64,000 bases of DNA, from positions 40,584,929 through 40,648,928 of the forward strand of contig NC_069130.1 of NCBI RefSeq assembly GCF_026914265.1, given 5' to 3'. Shown here piece by piece: positions 1 to 11,455 of the stretch; the stretch's first letter is position 1; the number at the start of each line of letters is the position of its first letter. The notes under the pieces are model-generated. The model worked only from the letters and a program-made list of their open reading frames with translations, ran no database searches and was not told where the DNA came from. The position numbers and the translations under genes are program-made. Source of the stretch: Mya arenaria (Eukaryota > Mollusca > Bivalvia > Myida > Myidae).

Positions 1-257
1 TATAAATTTGATTTTGAACAATGGGCGGTAAATGCACTTCCTTTCGTACATTTGGACTATTTTAGTCAATTGTATGCACATCGAAATGCATGAAAGAGGC
101 GATAAATAATTTCATTTGAAGAAAAAAACATTTTGCATTGATATTATGTTTTCTTTCTTTTTAATGAATTTTCGTTTATCATTCGGAGTGTATATATTTA
201 TGGTTTGGTCATTGAAAAATAAAAGGCTATACGACGTTCTTGGTTATTTCTATTCAG

Positions 258-584
258 GTCACATTCGAAGACGTACTAGGTGAACCGGAAGGAGCACATT
301 CGATTGACTGCGTCTGGAAGCTCGCTTACACCTGTTTCAACTGCTGGCTCGGACTTTGCTACAAAATTGCAACCATTCTCTGTGGTATTTGTATCGCTGC
401 CGAATGGGGCTGTGCCTTCGCCGAGATCGCCTTCTACCACGTCTGGTTTATCACACCCTCACTGAAATACTGCGAGCTGAACTGTGCCGTGTGTACGAAG
501 GTGGTACGTGTATGCGTCTCCTGCTGTTGTGAGCCCTGCTGTGAGGCGCTTGGTGGAATTTTCCATCACTTCGGGAAGAAGTAA
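258..584 (+). CDS. Caveolin copy A, terminal exon (gene cut by left edge)
   Basis: This 108-residue exon begins after a tattcag acceptor and ends in TAA. It carries the caveolin signature FEDVLGEP, then a DCVWK scaffolding-type start, a long hydrophobic hairpin with a central Pro (FITPSLKY) and a Cys-rich tail. In human CAV1 the last intron falls just before IDFEDV, so the exon boundary is the same. Caveolins insert as a membrane hairpin and coat caveolae; that role is inferred from the family. The 60-nt first exon seen in the other copies would lie left of base 1. The protein differs from copy B at only about three positions (for example Ile for Val in CGIC-I-AAEW, and VV for VI). The frame is fully open. 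Confidence 0.9.
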   Translation, partial: VTFEDVLGEPEGAHSIDCVWKLAYTCFNCWLGLCYKIATILCGICIAAEWGCAFAEIAFYHVWFITPSLKYCELNCAVCTKVVRVCVSCCCEPCCEALGGIFHHFGKK

Positions 585-599
585 ATGACATTATTGAAT

Positions 600-727
600 G
601 TGATTGGCTGAATACTATTAACAATCGATTTGATTGGCTGAATACTTTCTGCAATCGATTTGATTGGCTGAATACATTCAGCAATCGATTTGATTGGCTG
701 AATACTTTTAACAATCGATTTGATTAA
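600..727. repeat. 31-bp minisatellite after caveolin A
   Basis: Four tandem copies of a unit reading roughly gattggctgaatac...aatcgattt lie directly downstream of the stop codon. About one and a half copies remain at the same place after copy B (7838-7890) and a fragment after copies C and D, so the array was present before the genes diverged and has expanded at copy A. Confidence 0.85.
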
Positions 728-1857
728 TGTCTTACTGGCTGATTTATATATGAATGTTTTAGGAACGGCCATTGCTTATGTGCACAAAACGCATTAACGA
801 TACGGTGACTTTGAAAATTAAATTATGGAGAGTTCTAAGTGATATTTGTCCAACTACTGTTAGGTATTATCTTACAATGCGAGCATCTTACATTCTACAA
901 TAATTCTATTGTTGATATGTCGCGAAATGGTATATTAAACATTTTTAAAAAGATAGGATTTATAAGAAAAAAATGCCTGTTTTGAACGAATTTGCGAGAG
1001 GAATGTTTGTTTACATATTAAATTTTGAGTTTCTGGTTTTCATTTTTCCCAAGATAAGTTGATGTTTGAGGTTAACAATTTTATTTAATCTTATAGTAAT
1101 ATTAAAAATTGACGAGACTTTAATAAAACACAATACTTTTTTATCAGTTTGTCGATAAATTGTCGTCCTTCTCTATGAACACTGGTAATTTGATAACTTT
1201 AGCGTATCCTTAAGACTTTAGTTTGTCCTTTCTGACAGCTATTTATGTTGTTGACGTTTTGAAATAAAAATACGACAAAAATCGCTCGACTTCTTTTCGT
1301 TTTTGCATGTCATTTGTATTTTGGAACAACGAATGTTAGACTACCAAAGCATTTGTACATGTATTTAAGTGAACGTATGTTCTTGTCCGCAGTGAAGTTT
1401 TTATACTTTTAACATAGTCAAAATGTTGAAAGTGGCTGCTGGGTCCTCCCATACGAACAATTGTCAGTGAACAATGGCGTAGTATGGAGTATTCCAATGT
1501 ATTCTTTATTTTCATTTATTTTGTTATTTAGCGTTATGCCCAAACATCCATTGCTAGACAACTGCCAGGGGCTGGGGGAGGGGCATTAACTACCGCTGTT
1601 TTTAAACGTATTTTCATGAGTTTCGTGGTAAAATAGTATCAGACTGATGTTTGCATTTAATTTGCCGTATTGCGAGTCGGTCTGTTACACCAAGATTTCC
1701 TACATTGATATAAAGAGTAATCCTTTTATGAGCACATACATGAATTGCTAGAATAGTATACAAGTGCATCTGGTAGGTAATTTTGCATCACAATTACGCG
1801 ATACGTTTTTATTGGGTAACAAATTGCCTTTTTACAATACATATTCACATTTCTTAC
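728..1857. other. Intergenic, no gene seen
   Basis: AT-rich sequence without a supported coding frame or recognisable repeat. Confidence 0.5.
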
Positions 1858-2300
1858 AGCTCGTGTCTTAATTATACTTATTAAAATAACGAAGGCATAT
1901 TCTGATTCTGCATCGGAACTGCAGAAAACTTTCACGCAAGACATAATAGGTGTTAAAACATAAAAAAATGTCGTATAGTGCCCATGTTAGGTACATAAGC
2001 CGTCGAAAAGAAAAAAAGTTGCAAAAACTCAATATAAGATATGTACAAAAATGGTACACATTGACTAAAAACACAGTGTCAAGTCACGCAATTTTCTATT
2101 ATAACTTTGTAAACAAGCAATCGTTCAGCTTATGCATTCAACAACTTTTTTTGTTAAGGCTTCTAGAAACATAGTCTTAAAACCGAGAGAAGCTTACACG
2201 TTAGGCTTCCGCGATAAAGGTGATATAAACTTACTTACCTAATCAAAATATCCTCCGAAAACACCAAAATACTTAAACAAACCGCCATTTTGTTCCGCAT
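1858..2300 (-). CDS. Candidate 5' part of a small spliced gene (two exons)
   Basis: On the minus strand an ATG at 2300 opens a 62-nt exon (2239-2300) encoding a short hydrophobic leader, MAVCLSILVF at its core, that ends at a good donor (AG|gtaagt). A second exon (1858-1918) follows a gttttctgcag acceptor, keeps phase and ends at GCT|gtaaga. It reads SSDAESEYAFVILISIIKTR across the junction. No later exon could be found and no family is recognised. Matching phases and two good donors are the only support; chance is a real possibility. Confidence 0.2.
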
Positions 2301-2859
2301 CTAACATTTCCCTCACTAAAAATTCCGCAAAAATAAATGACGTTGGACACCCTCATATCAGGTATTGGTAGTTCAATGGCACCAGTTTTTGTAACAACCA
2401 GATACGTACATCAGTTATTGAATTTTTGCTTGTATAATCACGCCAGCTCAACTTGGACGAAGTTAAGTAAATTGACAGCGCGCGCGACGGTTTGTAAATG
2501 GTCAGGGATTCGTCCGAACAATCCAGTGTTATGGTATATTACAACATCTCTTTTTTTAACATACACGTGAATTGCGATATGACGAACATTTTGTACCAGT
2601 TTTCACTTAAAACACTCTAATGAACAGACCTGTCATCTTTAAATATGTTTGATAAAATTAATATCAAAAATGTTTCTAACACAAGCTATAACATCTTGTT
2701 TAAGAGCATATCTTTTAAAAAGACTAAATCCAATATATCCATTTTTGTGGGTGAAACTTTGCTAAACACACTGTAATTTACAGAATCACAACCTAAACTT
2801 TGTTGTGTCACATTTTTTTCAAACAAAAATTACATTTTTTACGACAGTTATGTTATGCC
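2301..2859. other. Intergenic, nothing recognised
   Basis: The short open frame in this stretch has no family match that I can see and no splice context. Confidence 0.4.
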
Positions 2860-3880
2860 ATCGTAACATATTAATATTGCAATTAAAAGTTTTATGATGA
2901 GATATTGAACAGATATGAGCCCAATGATCAGATTTGTTATGCTAGAATAATATCTTAGAATCGCAGTAACCAAATGATAAGATGAGTTATGCCGGCATAA
3001 CATCTGGAACAAAGATGACATAACATCTGCGAACAGAAGTAACTAAATGATCAGATTCGTTATGCCAACATAACATCTGGAACAAAGATGACATAACATC
3101 TGCGAACAGAAGTAACTAAATGATCAGATTTGTTATGCCAACATAACATCTGGAACAAAGATGACATAACATCTGCGAACAGAAGTAACTAAATGATCAG
3201 ATTTGTTATGCCGGCATAAAATCTGCGAACAAAGGTGACATAAAATCTGCGAACAGAAGTAACTAAATGATCAAATTCGTTATGCCAACATAGCATAAGA
3301 CTACGGAAGTTACAACGGACATATTTGTTATGCTGGCATTACATCTATAGACAAACAGATTAGATATGCCGGAATTACATCTGGGAACAGCAGCAACTGT
3401 TATGCCAACATAATATCAGACTACAGAAGTTACAACGGACAGATAAGATATGCCGGCATTACATCTGGGAACAGAAGCAACTGTTATGCCAACATAACAT
3501 CAGACTACGGAAGTTACAACAGACAGATAAGATATTCCGGCATTTTATCTGGGAACAGAAGCAACTGTTATGCCAACATAACTGCAGATACCAAATGATC
3601 AGATGTGTTGTGCCGACATTACAAACTAGTCCAGAAGTAAGCGAAATGATTATACTTGTTATGCTGTTATAACATCTGAGAATAGCAGTAACTAAATGGT
3701 CAGACTTGTTTAGCCAAGATTACATCTGAGTCCAGAAGTAACTAAGAGGTCACACTTGTTATGCCGGTATAACATCAAAATCCAGAAGCAAACTTAATTA
3801 TGTGACTTATATACTGGCATAACATCTGAGAGCAGAAGTAACAAAACAAGTACATGTTTATGCCTGCATAACAGAGTACA
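2860..3880 (+). repeat. Satellite array, units of about 60-73 bp
   Basis: A tandem array whose unit contains ttatgccaacataacatctg and aacagaagtaactaaatgat. Between 3018 and 3250 the period is 73 bp with nearly identical copies; the outer copies are shorter and more diverged, suggesting recent expansion from the centre. Each unit holds a small ttatgcc/ggcataa type palindrome. Confidence 0.9.
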
Positions 3881-4015
3881 GAAATAACAAATGAAAACAT
3901 TAAATATACAACAAAACATTAGCTAGCTTTAAGTTGCGAACAAATTTGATATTTGAGATGAAAGTTACTAAAAAACATTTTATTAATATTATATAAATAT
4001 TGCCTGGCTTCAAGT

Positions 4016-4113
4016 GTGACAGTACATATTGTCAACATGAGGGAAATACTGTTACCCGAGGCGAAGCCGAGGGTAACAGTATTTACCCGAATGTTGACAA
4101 TATGTACTGTCAC
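4016..4113. repeat. 98-bp palindromic (foldback) element
   Basis: A 23-bp left arm (gtgacagtacatattgtc...) at 4016-4038 is perfectly inverted at 4091-4113. Inner arms aatactgttaccc and gggtaacagtatt surround a centre reading gaggcgaagccga. It would fold into a long hairpin. Confidence 0.85.
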
Positions 4114-5519
4114 ATTGGAAACCATGCAATATGTATTTAATTATACCGAACACAGCTAAATTTATATACATAAATAAAGAGTTTTCACCATTTCACAACT
4201 TTCAAGTTTAATCAATTTATTCTGTAATTATAGCTTATTTACATTAGCTGTCATTTTGCTGCAAATGTCGCTTAGAAATAATGCAAACACCGGAAGTTAA
4301 CACATTTTAATAAGCGCTTACCACCTCAGACCTGGGAAACCAAAAATGCCTATTTTTAGACGCGCGTGCTATGTGACAATATCATGTCAACTGTCACACG
4401 GCACTGTCAGTGTGTGGCAGTACGAAAATGCCCATGATGGGTATATGAGAATATAACATGGGCAGGTCACGTGAGGCATAATATCAATAAATAATTACGA
4501 ACATATTTTTTTTTAAAGAAAATATTTCATAAATCGACAACAAATTAAGGCGTGAAATAAAACAAAATACTTTTTTTTAGTGTTCGATATTAACACTATA
4601 AAGTGTAAGTGATTAATTAAGACAGGCAGACGGACAGACAATTTATTGACGCGCACATAGTACAACGTCACAACACATATAGTTAACAATACAATTTGTC
4701 TACGTGTATGAGCAATAATAATAAACATGCGATATTAATACACATAACATTACAAAATACATATATGTGGAAAAAAATCAATGAAAAGATACACAGCTAC
4801 CAGTTAAATCCCCATTAATGTCAAATTAACAGTTTAAAGTAAAACAACAACCGGCAAAAAACATATGTTGGACATTTCACCAAACCATTTGTCTACTCAT
4901 TATCTACGTGGTTGTATACATGATCACACAATAACATCAACAAACATTATTGTTATACACATTGAACTTTGCTTAGCATTTGTGTCAGAAATACAAGAGG
5001 TATGGTCCGTTTCCTGCTGCAAAATGACACCAAAATAAGTTATGTCGCCGTATATCTTAAATATTTGTATATACGTAAACTTTACAAAATTGTTAAGCAG
5101 CATATGCTATTTAGGTTCACGTGAGCAAGAAAGCCATCTTGTATCCGTGAAAGAATAAAACAAATATTAAACTAAACATTTAATATAATATGTTAAATAT
5201 TTTACGTAAGAAGTCAAACACCACAATAATGCATCTTTCCCAATCTGTTCTACCGGTAATACTGTTCCGGATTTTTTTTTATAAAAAGGCGCCCACGTTG
5301 GACCAAATTATGCAATTTTGGTACATAATAAATGGCAATTATCATTAGGCATGTGAAATATAAAACATAGTGACATATTACATCAAACTAGGACTATCAT
5401 TTTTAAAAAAGACTATTTTTAAAATGTATGGGCCCGATGTGGGCTCTTTACTGCCCAAAATAGCAATATGAGCCCAATATGGATGTCATATGGGCATTTT
5501 ACTCGATATAATATAATAT
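4114..5519. other. Intergenic, nothing recognised
   Basis: AT-rich sequence without a supportable gene; a few short open frames carry no motif. Confidence 0.45.
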
Positions 5520-5930
5520 CACGTATAAATCGTAAATGCAAACTTTGCAAGTATGGTTGAATCTGAATACCACTTTATACTATGCTGTCCGTTTTACTCC
5601 GACATACGTATACAATATAATATAAGATCATGGAATACATTGAATAAATTTGTCAAGATAATGTCACCAAATGACAGTGTAACTTTGAAACGTTTGGCTA
5701 AAATCATATACCATGCTATGTTGAGGCGATCTGACTTCATTGATGCAGTTCCTTCTTAGTTAAGTACCTTCAAGTATATTGTTGTATTAGAACTTATAAA
5801 ATTGTTGTATGTACTGTTTAAATCTTTGTATTGTGTGTGCATCTAACTTAATATGTTTTATGTTACTTGTTCATGGCCAAAGGCTCTTATGTTGCCGATA
5901 TTGCCAATAAAACTTTAAAAAAACTCGATA
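5520..5930 (+). mobile_element. LINE 3' end remnant
   Basis: Encodes the C-terminal zinc-knuckle style end of a non-LTR retrotransposon protein: RINRKCKLCKY in one frame, then ESEYHFILCCPFYSDIR in the next, giving a C-x2-C ... H-x4-C pattern after a +1 frameshift. A 3' UTR follows, ending gccaataaaactttaaaaaa. The 5' part is missing, as is usual for LINE copies. The clade is not certain (CR1/I-like). Confidence 0.7.
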
Positions 5931-6793
5931 TCAAACTTGATGGCTTAACTTACACAAAACGACAGTTTGACTTTTTATCTAATAGCAGACAGAAATCATT
6001 ACAAAATTAATCTAGGCGTCATATGTCAAAATGGCATATTTTTATCAGTTGTATGTTAAGAGACCCAGGCCCCAATATCACATAAATACTCAAATCAAAT
6101 CTAAAAACTCAAACACAACTCATTTTACCACATAAAAGCATAGCCTTATTCAAAATATCTTAATACGTTTTTAAAAACACCCTTTTTCATAAAATGTGTT
6201 GATAATAAGATTTTGACAATCTTTCAAAGAATGTTAATTCTGGAGGAAAAAACTATACTTGAGTATATGTTAAAAGGCAATTAATTGTTTTCATGTACAT
6301 TTTTGGCTGTAGAATATTCTTCCCTTGGAATTTTGACCAAACGTTTTAATAAACATATTCAATAATAGAATGTAGTTTAAAAACGTGCAAAAACATATTA
6401 TTTTCAGAATCTTTTGATTCTATGTTGTAAAATTAGATGAGACAGAGATTAAAATTTGACGTAAGTATTTTCGTGTTATTGGGGCGTGAACTTTTACTGG
6501 AATATTGGCTTCTTATCAGCGAATGATTTAAACAACTACATTAAAAATTACAAACCTTATAAAATTGATAAACAACACAAATATGCAAGACGGCAATCAT
6601 CCTTAAGTTTAAATCTGTAATTTACATTTAACATGTTGGAACACATGTTAGTCGGTTGCTTGATAGTTTGTACCAAGTTTGATATATCCCTGATGAATGC
6701 AGACAGAAAGGTGCTACAAACAATTAAAACACATGAAATATCCCCATAACTAGTTAATGCATGTTTGTTATTTGGGCAACGTATCTCGGCGAA
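5931..6793. other. Caveolin B upstream region
   Basis: The distal part shows nothing recognisable. From about 6640 to the ATG the sequence is clearly homologous to the upstream regions of copies C and D (for example gtttgtaccaagtttgatat is shared), so this is the conserved promoter-proximal block of the gene family. Confidence 0.6.
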
Positions 6794-6800
6794 TATAAAG
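6794..6800 (+). promoter_or_regulatory. Likely TATA box of caveolin B
   Basis: TATAAAG lies 94 bases before the ATG inside a block conserved with copies C and D, where the same place reads TATATAAAG. Confidence 0.55.
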
Positions 6801-6893
6801 CAGCAACAATATACAAAAATTTCATTCCTGGTTGTGTGTCCGATTTAGACTAAGGCTGGTTTCGAAGAAAATAATTTGATAAAAAAAATCAAA

Positions 6894-7824
6894 ATGGCTG
6901 ACTCATTGGACCTTAGCAACAGAGATCCTAACAATCTGAACGATCACATTAAGGTAAGAATATCGTAAACATTATTTGTTAATATTTATTAATGTATTTA
7001 TGTGAAAGTAACTTTTTTTCGTGTTCTTACGGCCGATTAGATCACGGTTTGGAGATCAGATGAATGTTGATCTTATCACGTGGCTGCACATGCCTCAGAT
7101 ATTAATGCGAGCAATATTTTATTCGCCGTAATAGCACGCAAAAACAAACCTATTTTCCTTCTTGCACGTTTTAAAATTGATATGCAATATTTACATTATT
7201 GGCATGTAGGAAAATGAGGTCGCATAACAAACAAGATGACACAATAAACGTTTACGTGCTTTTTTTTCGAATAATGCACGGTAAATGCACTTAACGAAAT
7301 CAATTGTTTGCACTTAAAAATGATTGAAATAGGCGCGACACGTATTTTTATTTAGGAAGAATTCAATTTAACCATTTATCAATATTTTTCTATCAAATAA
7401 AATATGGTTTCATATTATTTTTAAACCTGCGCGTATGTTTTATTTACTTTAATTGAAAAATAGAAGGCAAAGAACATTCATTGATATTTCTTTCCAGGTC
7501 ACATTCGAAGACGTACTAGGTGAACCGGAAGGGGCGCATTCGATTGACTGCGTTTGGAAGCTCGCTTACACCTGTTTCAACTGCTGGCTCGGACTCTGCT
7601 ACAAAATTGCAACCATTCTCTGTGGTATTTGTGTCGCTGCCGAATGGGGCTGTGCCTTCGCCGAGATCGCCTTCTACCACGTCTGGTTTATCACACCCGC
7701 ACTGAAATACTGCGAGCTGAACTGTGCCGTGTGTACGAAGGTGATACGTGTATGCGTCTCCTGCTGTTGTGAGCCCTGCTGTGAGGCGCTTGGTGGAATT
7801 TTCCATCACTTTGGGAAGAAGTAA
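6894..7824 (+). CDS. Caveolin copy B (two exons, complete)
   Basis: Exon 1 is 6894-6953 and encodes MADSLDLSNRDPNNLNDHIK. It ends at AAG|gtaaga, and exon 2 is 7498-7824 after tttccag; the intron is phase 0. The NRDP...LND stretch followed by FEDVLGEP (residues 23-30) is the caveolin hallmark. Residues 37-56 correspond to the scaffolding domain, and about 57-90 to the membrane hairpin with the conserved Pro. The tail is dominated by Cys (VCVSCCCEPCCEALG). The protein has 128 residues, shorter than vertebrate caveolins (about 150-180) because the N-terminus is short. Exon 2 encodes 16 Cys in 108 residues, where human CAV1 has three in total. By family it would shape membrane and scaffold caveolae; the Cys-rich form suggests heavy palmitoylation or disulfides, which is inference. 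It is convergent with copy C. Confidence 0.93.
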
Positions 7825-7837
7825 ATGACATTATTGA

Positions 7838-7890
7838 TTGTGATTGGCTAAAATGCGTTTAGCAATCGATTTGATTGGCTGAATACTATT
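7838..7890 (+). repeat. Residual 31-bp minisatellite after caveolin B
   Basis: About one and a half copies of the gattggctgaatac...aatcgattt unit that is amplified after copy A. Confidence 0.6.
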
Positions 7891-10800
7891 AATAATCCTT
7901 TTGTTTTGATGTTTTATTGGCTGGTTTATAAATGAACTTCTAAAAATAACGGACACTGGTTTATGTGCAAAATAATAAAATCTAGCAAAGAATGGGTTAA
8001 ACGATATACTCAAGTGATATTTTAATCGTGTTAAAGACAATCTGATTGTTTTCATAACTTCATTTATCTAACCTAATTGAGCACTTGAGGGTTTCCTTAA
8101 GACTTTTGTCCCGATGAAAAACTATTTATATTGTTTATGTTTTGAAATAACAATACGAAATAAAAGTTTGTGTTTTTTTCTTTTTATACAACGAATAAAT
8201 GTCGTGTAGTTTATATCAGTTATGGATTGACCGAGAACAAGTTCTGTATAAAACGCCATCAAAATATAATTTTACTTGTGTAATCACACCTTCTCAACAC
8301 AGAAAAAGAAACCAACGATTCGTCTCGTAAACGGGCAGTGAATCGTCCGGTCTGTTAGTGAGTCAATCATTTTGAAAATGATATATTTCATGACTGTAAA
8401 AGAAATAAACACTGATGCGATATCATGAAATACAGTGTTTTGACATGTAACAGTCTGTTAACATAAACATGCATTGCTTTTTTGCGACATTTAGTTTTGA
8501 AAAAAATAATATTCGGAAATAATTTCAGGGTTTTATAATCTAACTCATTTAGATTTTTCTATTTCTTAATGTAAATGATATAACATTTCACTCATTAACT
8601 GTTTGATCTCAAAATTAAGTATTTTGGCCCGTCACACGCCTATCACAGTCACATGGGTCTTAAAAATAAATGTGAAACCATTTTTTATGTCTTAAAAAAA
8701 GTGCGTTTATAGTCCAATTTTCCAGCACGATCGAGATATCTGATGAGAAATTGAAAATTCAGTAACTGTACGCTGTTTAAGCAACTTGAATTAATAGAAT
8801 CCGTTAAAAAAACAGGCCCTAAAAAAACAGCATTATGTCTTACACGCAAATGTCTTTCTATTATATGGCCATACCTTTCTTAATGGACTCTTAGACAATG
8901 AGCAGACACGTGAACTTTTGTAAGAGCAACTACTGTGTCTCTTGACGTAATACATGTTTATGCACGGATCAATATCAAGCGAACTTTTGAATTGTACGAA
9001 TAAAGTCTTCAATTACTCTTGAAACAATGGAATGAATATAGCATCTACATTGGCAACATTTTAGTAAACTTCTAAAAATCTATACCAAATATTTGATGAA
9101 CGTCAGCAAATCAGTTTGCTTTATAACTTTCACATCCACAATGGTTATTCGATATCATAGCCTTTGTTATTTATTTGATACATCTTGAAACAAAACTTTA
9201 TTATTATAATTATTCTACTTATATCTAGTTGAAAACGTCCTAACTCTCCGTATACAGCAACGTTGCTAGCGGATTGTCCAACACAAAGTAAAGTCTTACA
9301 AAATATACGATGAATATTTTCTGACCATTAATACTCACAAGAGTACCAACCATGCGAAGCAATAGGAGGAACAAAAGCATCAGATAACTGTAAATTAATT
9401 AACAATTTGGTTTAAACAATTGCTTGTCTCATTCACCTTAAATAATAAATTGTTGACCAGATTGTCTCTCTAACATAATTTCTAGTCATTTTAAATGATA
9501 AGTAGAAGCATAAGATTAAAAGGCTTTACGTTACCATGGAATATTTTCAGAATTCTTTTCAACAGCATATACTTAAATGATGTATTTGCTGAGGTCATGT
9601 CACTATTTATTTACCATAACAGTTCTTCTTTGTAATATGAAGGGTCTTGGTGGCCATCTCGGATTTTGGCAGCCATTTTGAACGAAATTGAGGTGGGTCC
9701 TGAGCTTGTTTTAACATAAACACACATAAGTATCGTCTGGCAAAGTTTCATAATTTCAACCCAAAGTCCAAAATTTGGTAAATCTTTGTCACGATATGAC
9801 TGGACTTTTACTGCTGCTATCTTTATTGCAATTCTCCAACCCTTTTTGAACATTCATTTTCAAACAATGGTTCAGCAACGTCTCGTACAAAAAAAGAAAT
9901 CTGTCAACGATTTGAATAATGTTCTCAAGGATATTGCTTAGAGCATTCGTGTACGATATACAGCTAGGTAGATAATAAGTATGCCTGTGTTATAGGGACA
10001 TGTCCTACATAATGGTATGACTGCCGTCAACTTGTTAAATCAAGGGATATAACTCCTGCCGTTCTGCATAATAAACATACGTATACGGTTTATGCTGCAT
10101 AATTTGCATACAAGTCTTTCGACTATTAATATATCATGACAATTCATTATTATCTGAAGCACATGTGTCACAGAGGCAAAATATCTCAATAAATTTAAAA
10201 AGAGATGCTTCACATTTAATTTCAAAGACCCATGTCGATATAAATCATTATCACATTGACTAAATTATCAACGATCTGGTCGAATCACTTTCCGTTTATC
10301 AAAAGAATTGCTATCATTTTACTGAACGAGTCGTTTTGCGCTTTTTCTTAGTTCAGGGAATGTGATTATAGAAGTAATTTTTAATTTACTAATGTACTTG
10401 TCTGGTTTGGGCAAACCTGATCCCTGAGAACTATCAATTCCCGATATGTGCATTATTAAGGAAACATAAGACCATTTGTAGTTTCAAAATAAGACAAATA
10501 TGACATGCACATATACAATATATGTGCTCAGTCGATCTATTGCTTTGATTTATTATCCGACATTTTATCTTTGTCCCAAAACTGAAAGAACTCGAACGTT
10601 TGTTTCGTATTTTTATTTCAAAACATCAACAATATAAATAGCTTTTCATAAAGTACAAGCTTTAGACTTTTGGATACGCGCAAGTGCTGGATTAACATGT
10701 GCTCAAAGTGAAAGTAGACAATTAATATATAAAATCATGATATTTAACAACAACAATGGTTCGTCAGTCTTTAACTATAAAATTGAATCAACGTGTTAAA

Positions 10801-10980
10801 ATCTCGAACTAAAACTTATGTTAGAAGAAAAGTCAAAGGGAAGCCAGACACTCAACAATCACAATGCAAAAATAAACATTTGTTTCGCGAATTTGAAAAT
10901 AAATAAACTAAAACCAAGGTATGCTATTGTTTTTATCCCTTAAAATTAAATATATCCCGAAATTCAAAGCATACAATCGC
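7891..10980. other. Intergenic between convergent caveolin B and C
   Basis: No gene is supported. A stretch at about 9630-9850 has the look of an old dispersed repeat (the cggattttggcagccatttt type) with an 80-residue open frame on -, but no motif ties it to a known family. Confidence 0.45.
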
Positions 10981-11455
10981 CATTGAGTGTCTTGGTTTGA
11001 GTATGTGGAAAACCCTATTTAATGTGTATTTTAGTTCAAAAACATTATTTTGACTCATATTCCATTCATTTGCAGATTTTAACAAATTTGAAGACATTTT
11101 TGCCTCTACTATAGACTGCACAACCTTTAAAACCAGATTCAAAGTTTAAAACGCACAATGACATGAGAACAATGATACTTTTTGGGGATAAAAATACTTT
11201 TTGCACAGACTACCCCAAAAATGCTACTAAAATGTTAGAAAAATGTGTCGATCACAAAGGAATGTTTTCGTTTATTTTTGTAAGGTAACCCCTAACATTT
11301 GTTGAAAAACAAATTTTCTTTTTCACAATTTAAATTTTGCTTGACACATGAGCAAGTATCCGTTCCTTTTACAGTTCATATACAAGCCACCAAGTACAGC
11401 ATCAAATATATTCGATTGCTCGTAGTATTCAGCCAATCACAATCAATGGTGTAAT

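Noticed and set aside
7516-7809. Open frames antisense to and overlapping caveolin exon 2
   Set aside because: Shadows of the real caveolin frame; the same is true at 280-465, 11508-11760 and 18000-18252.
9611-9853. 80-residue minus-strand protein
   Set aside because: No domain, no splice context, and the sequence has the look of an old dispersed repeat.
10933-11142. Minus-strand frame MNLVLKVVQSIVEAK repeated at 17203-17634
   Set aside because: It is just carried along by the tandem duplication; the two versions end differently at the junction and no family or start signal supports it.
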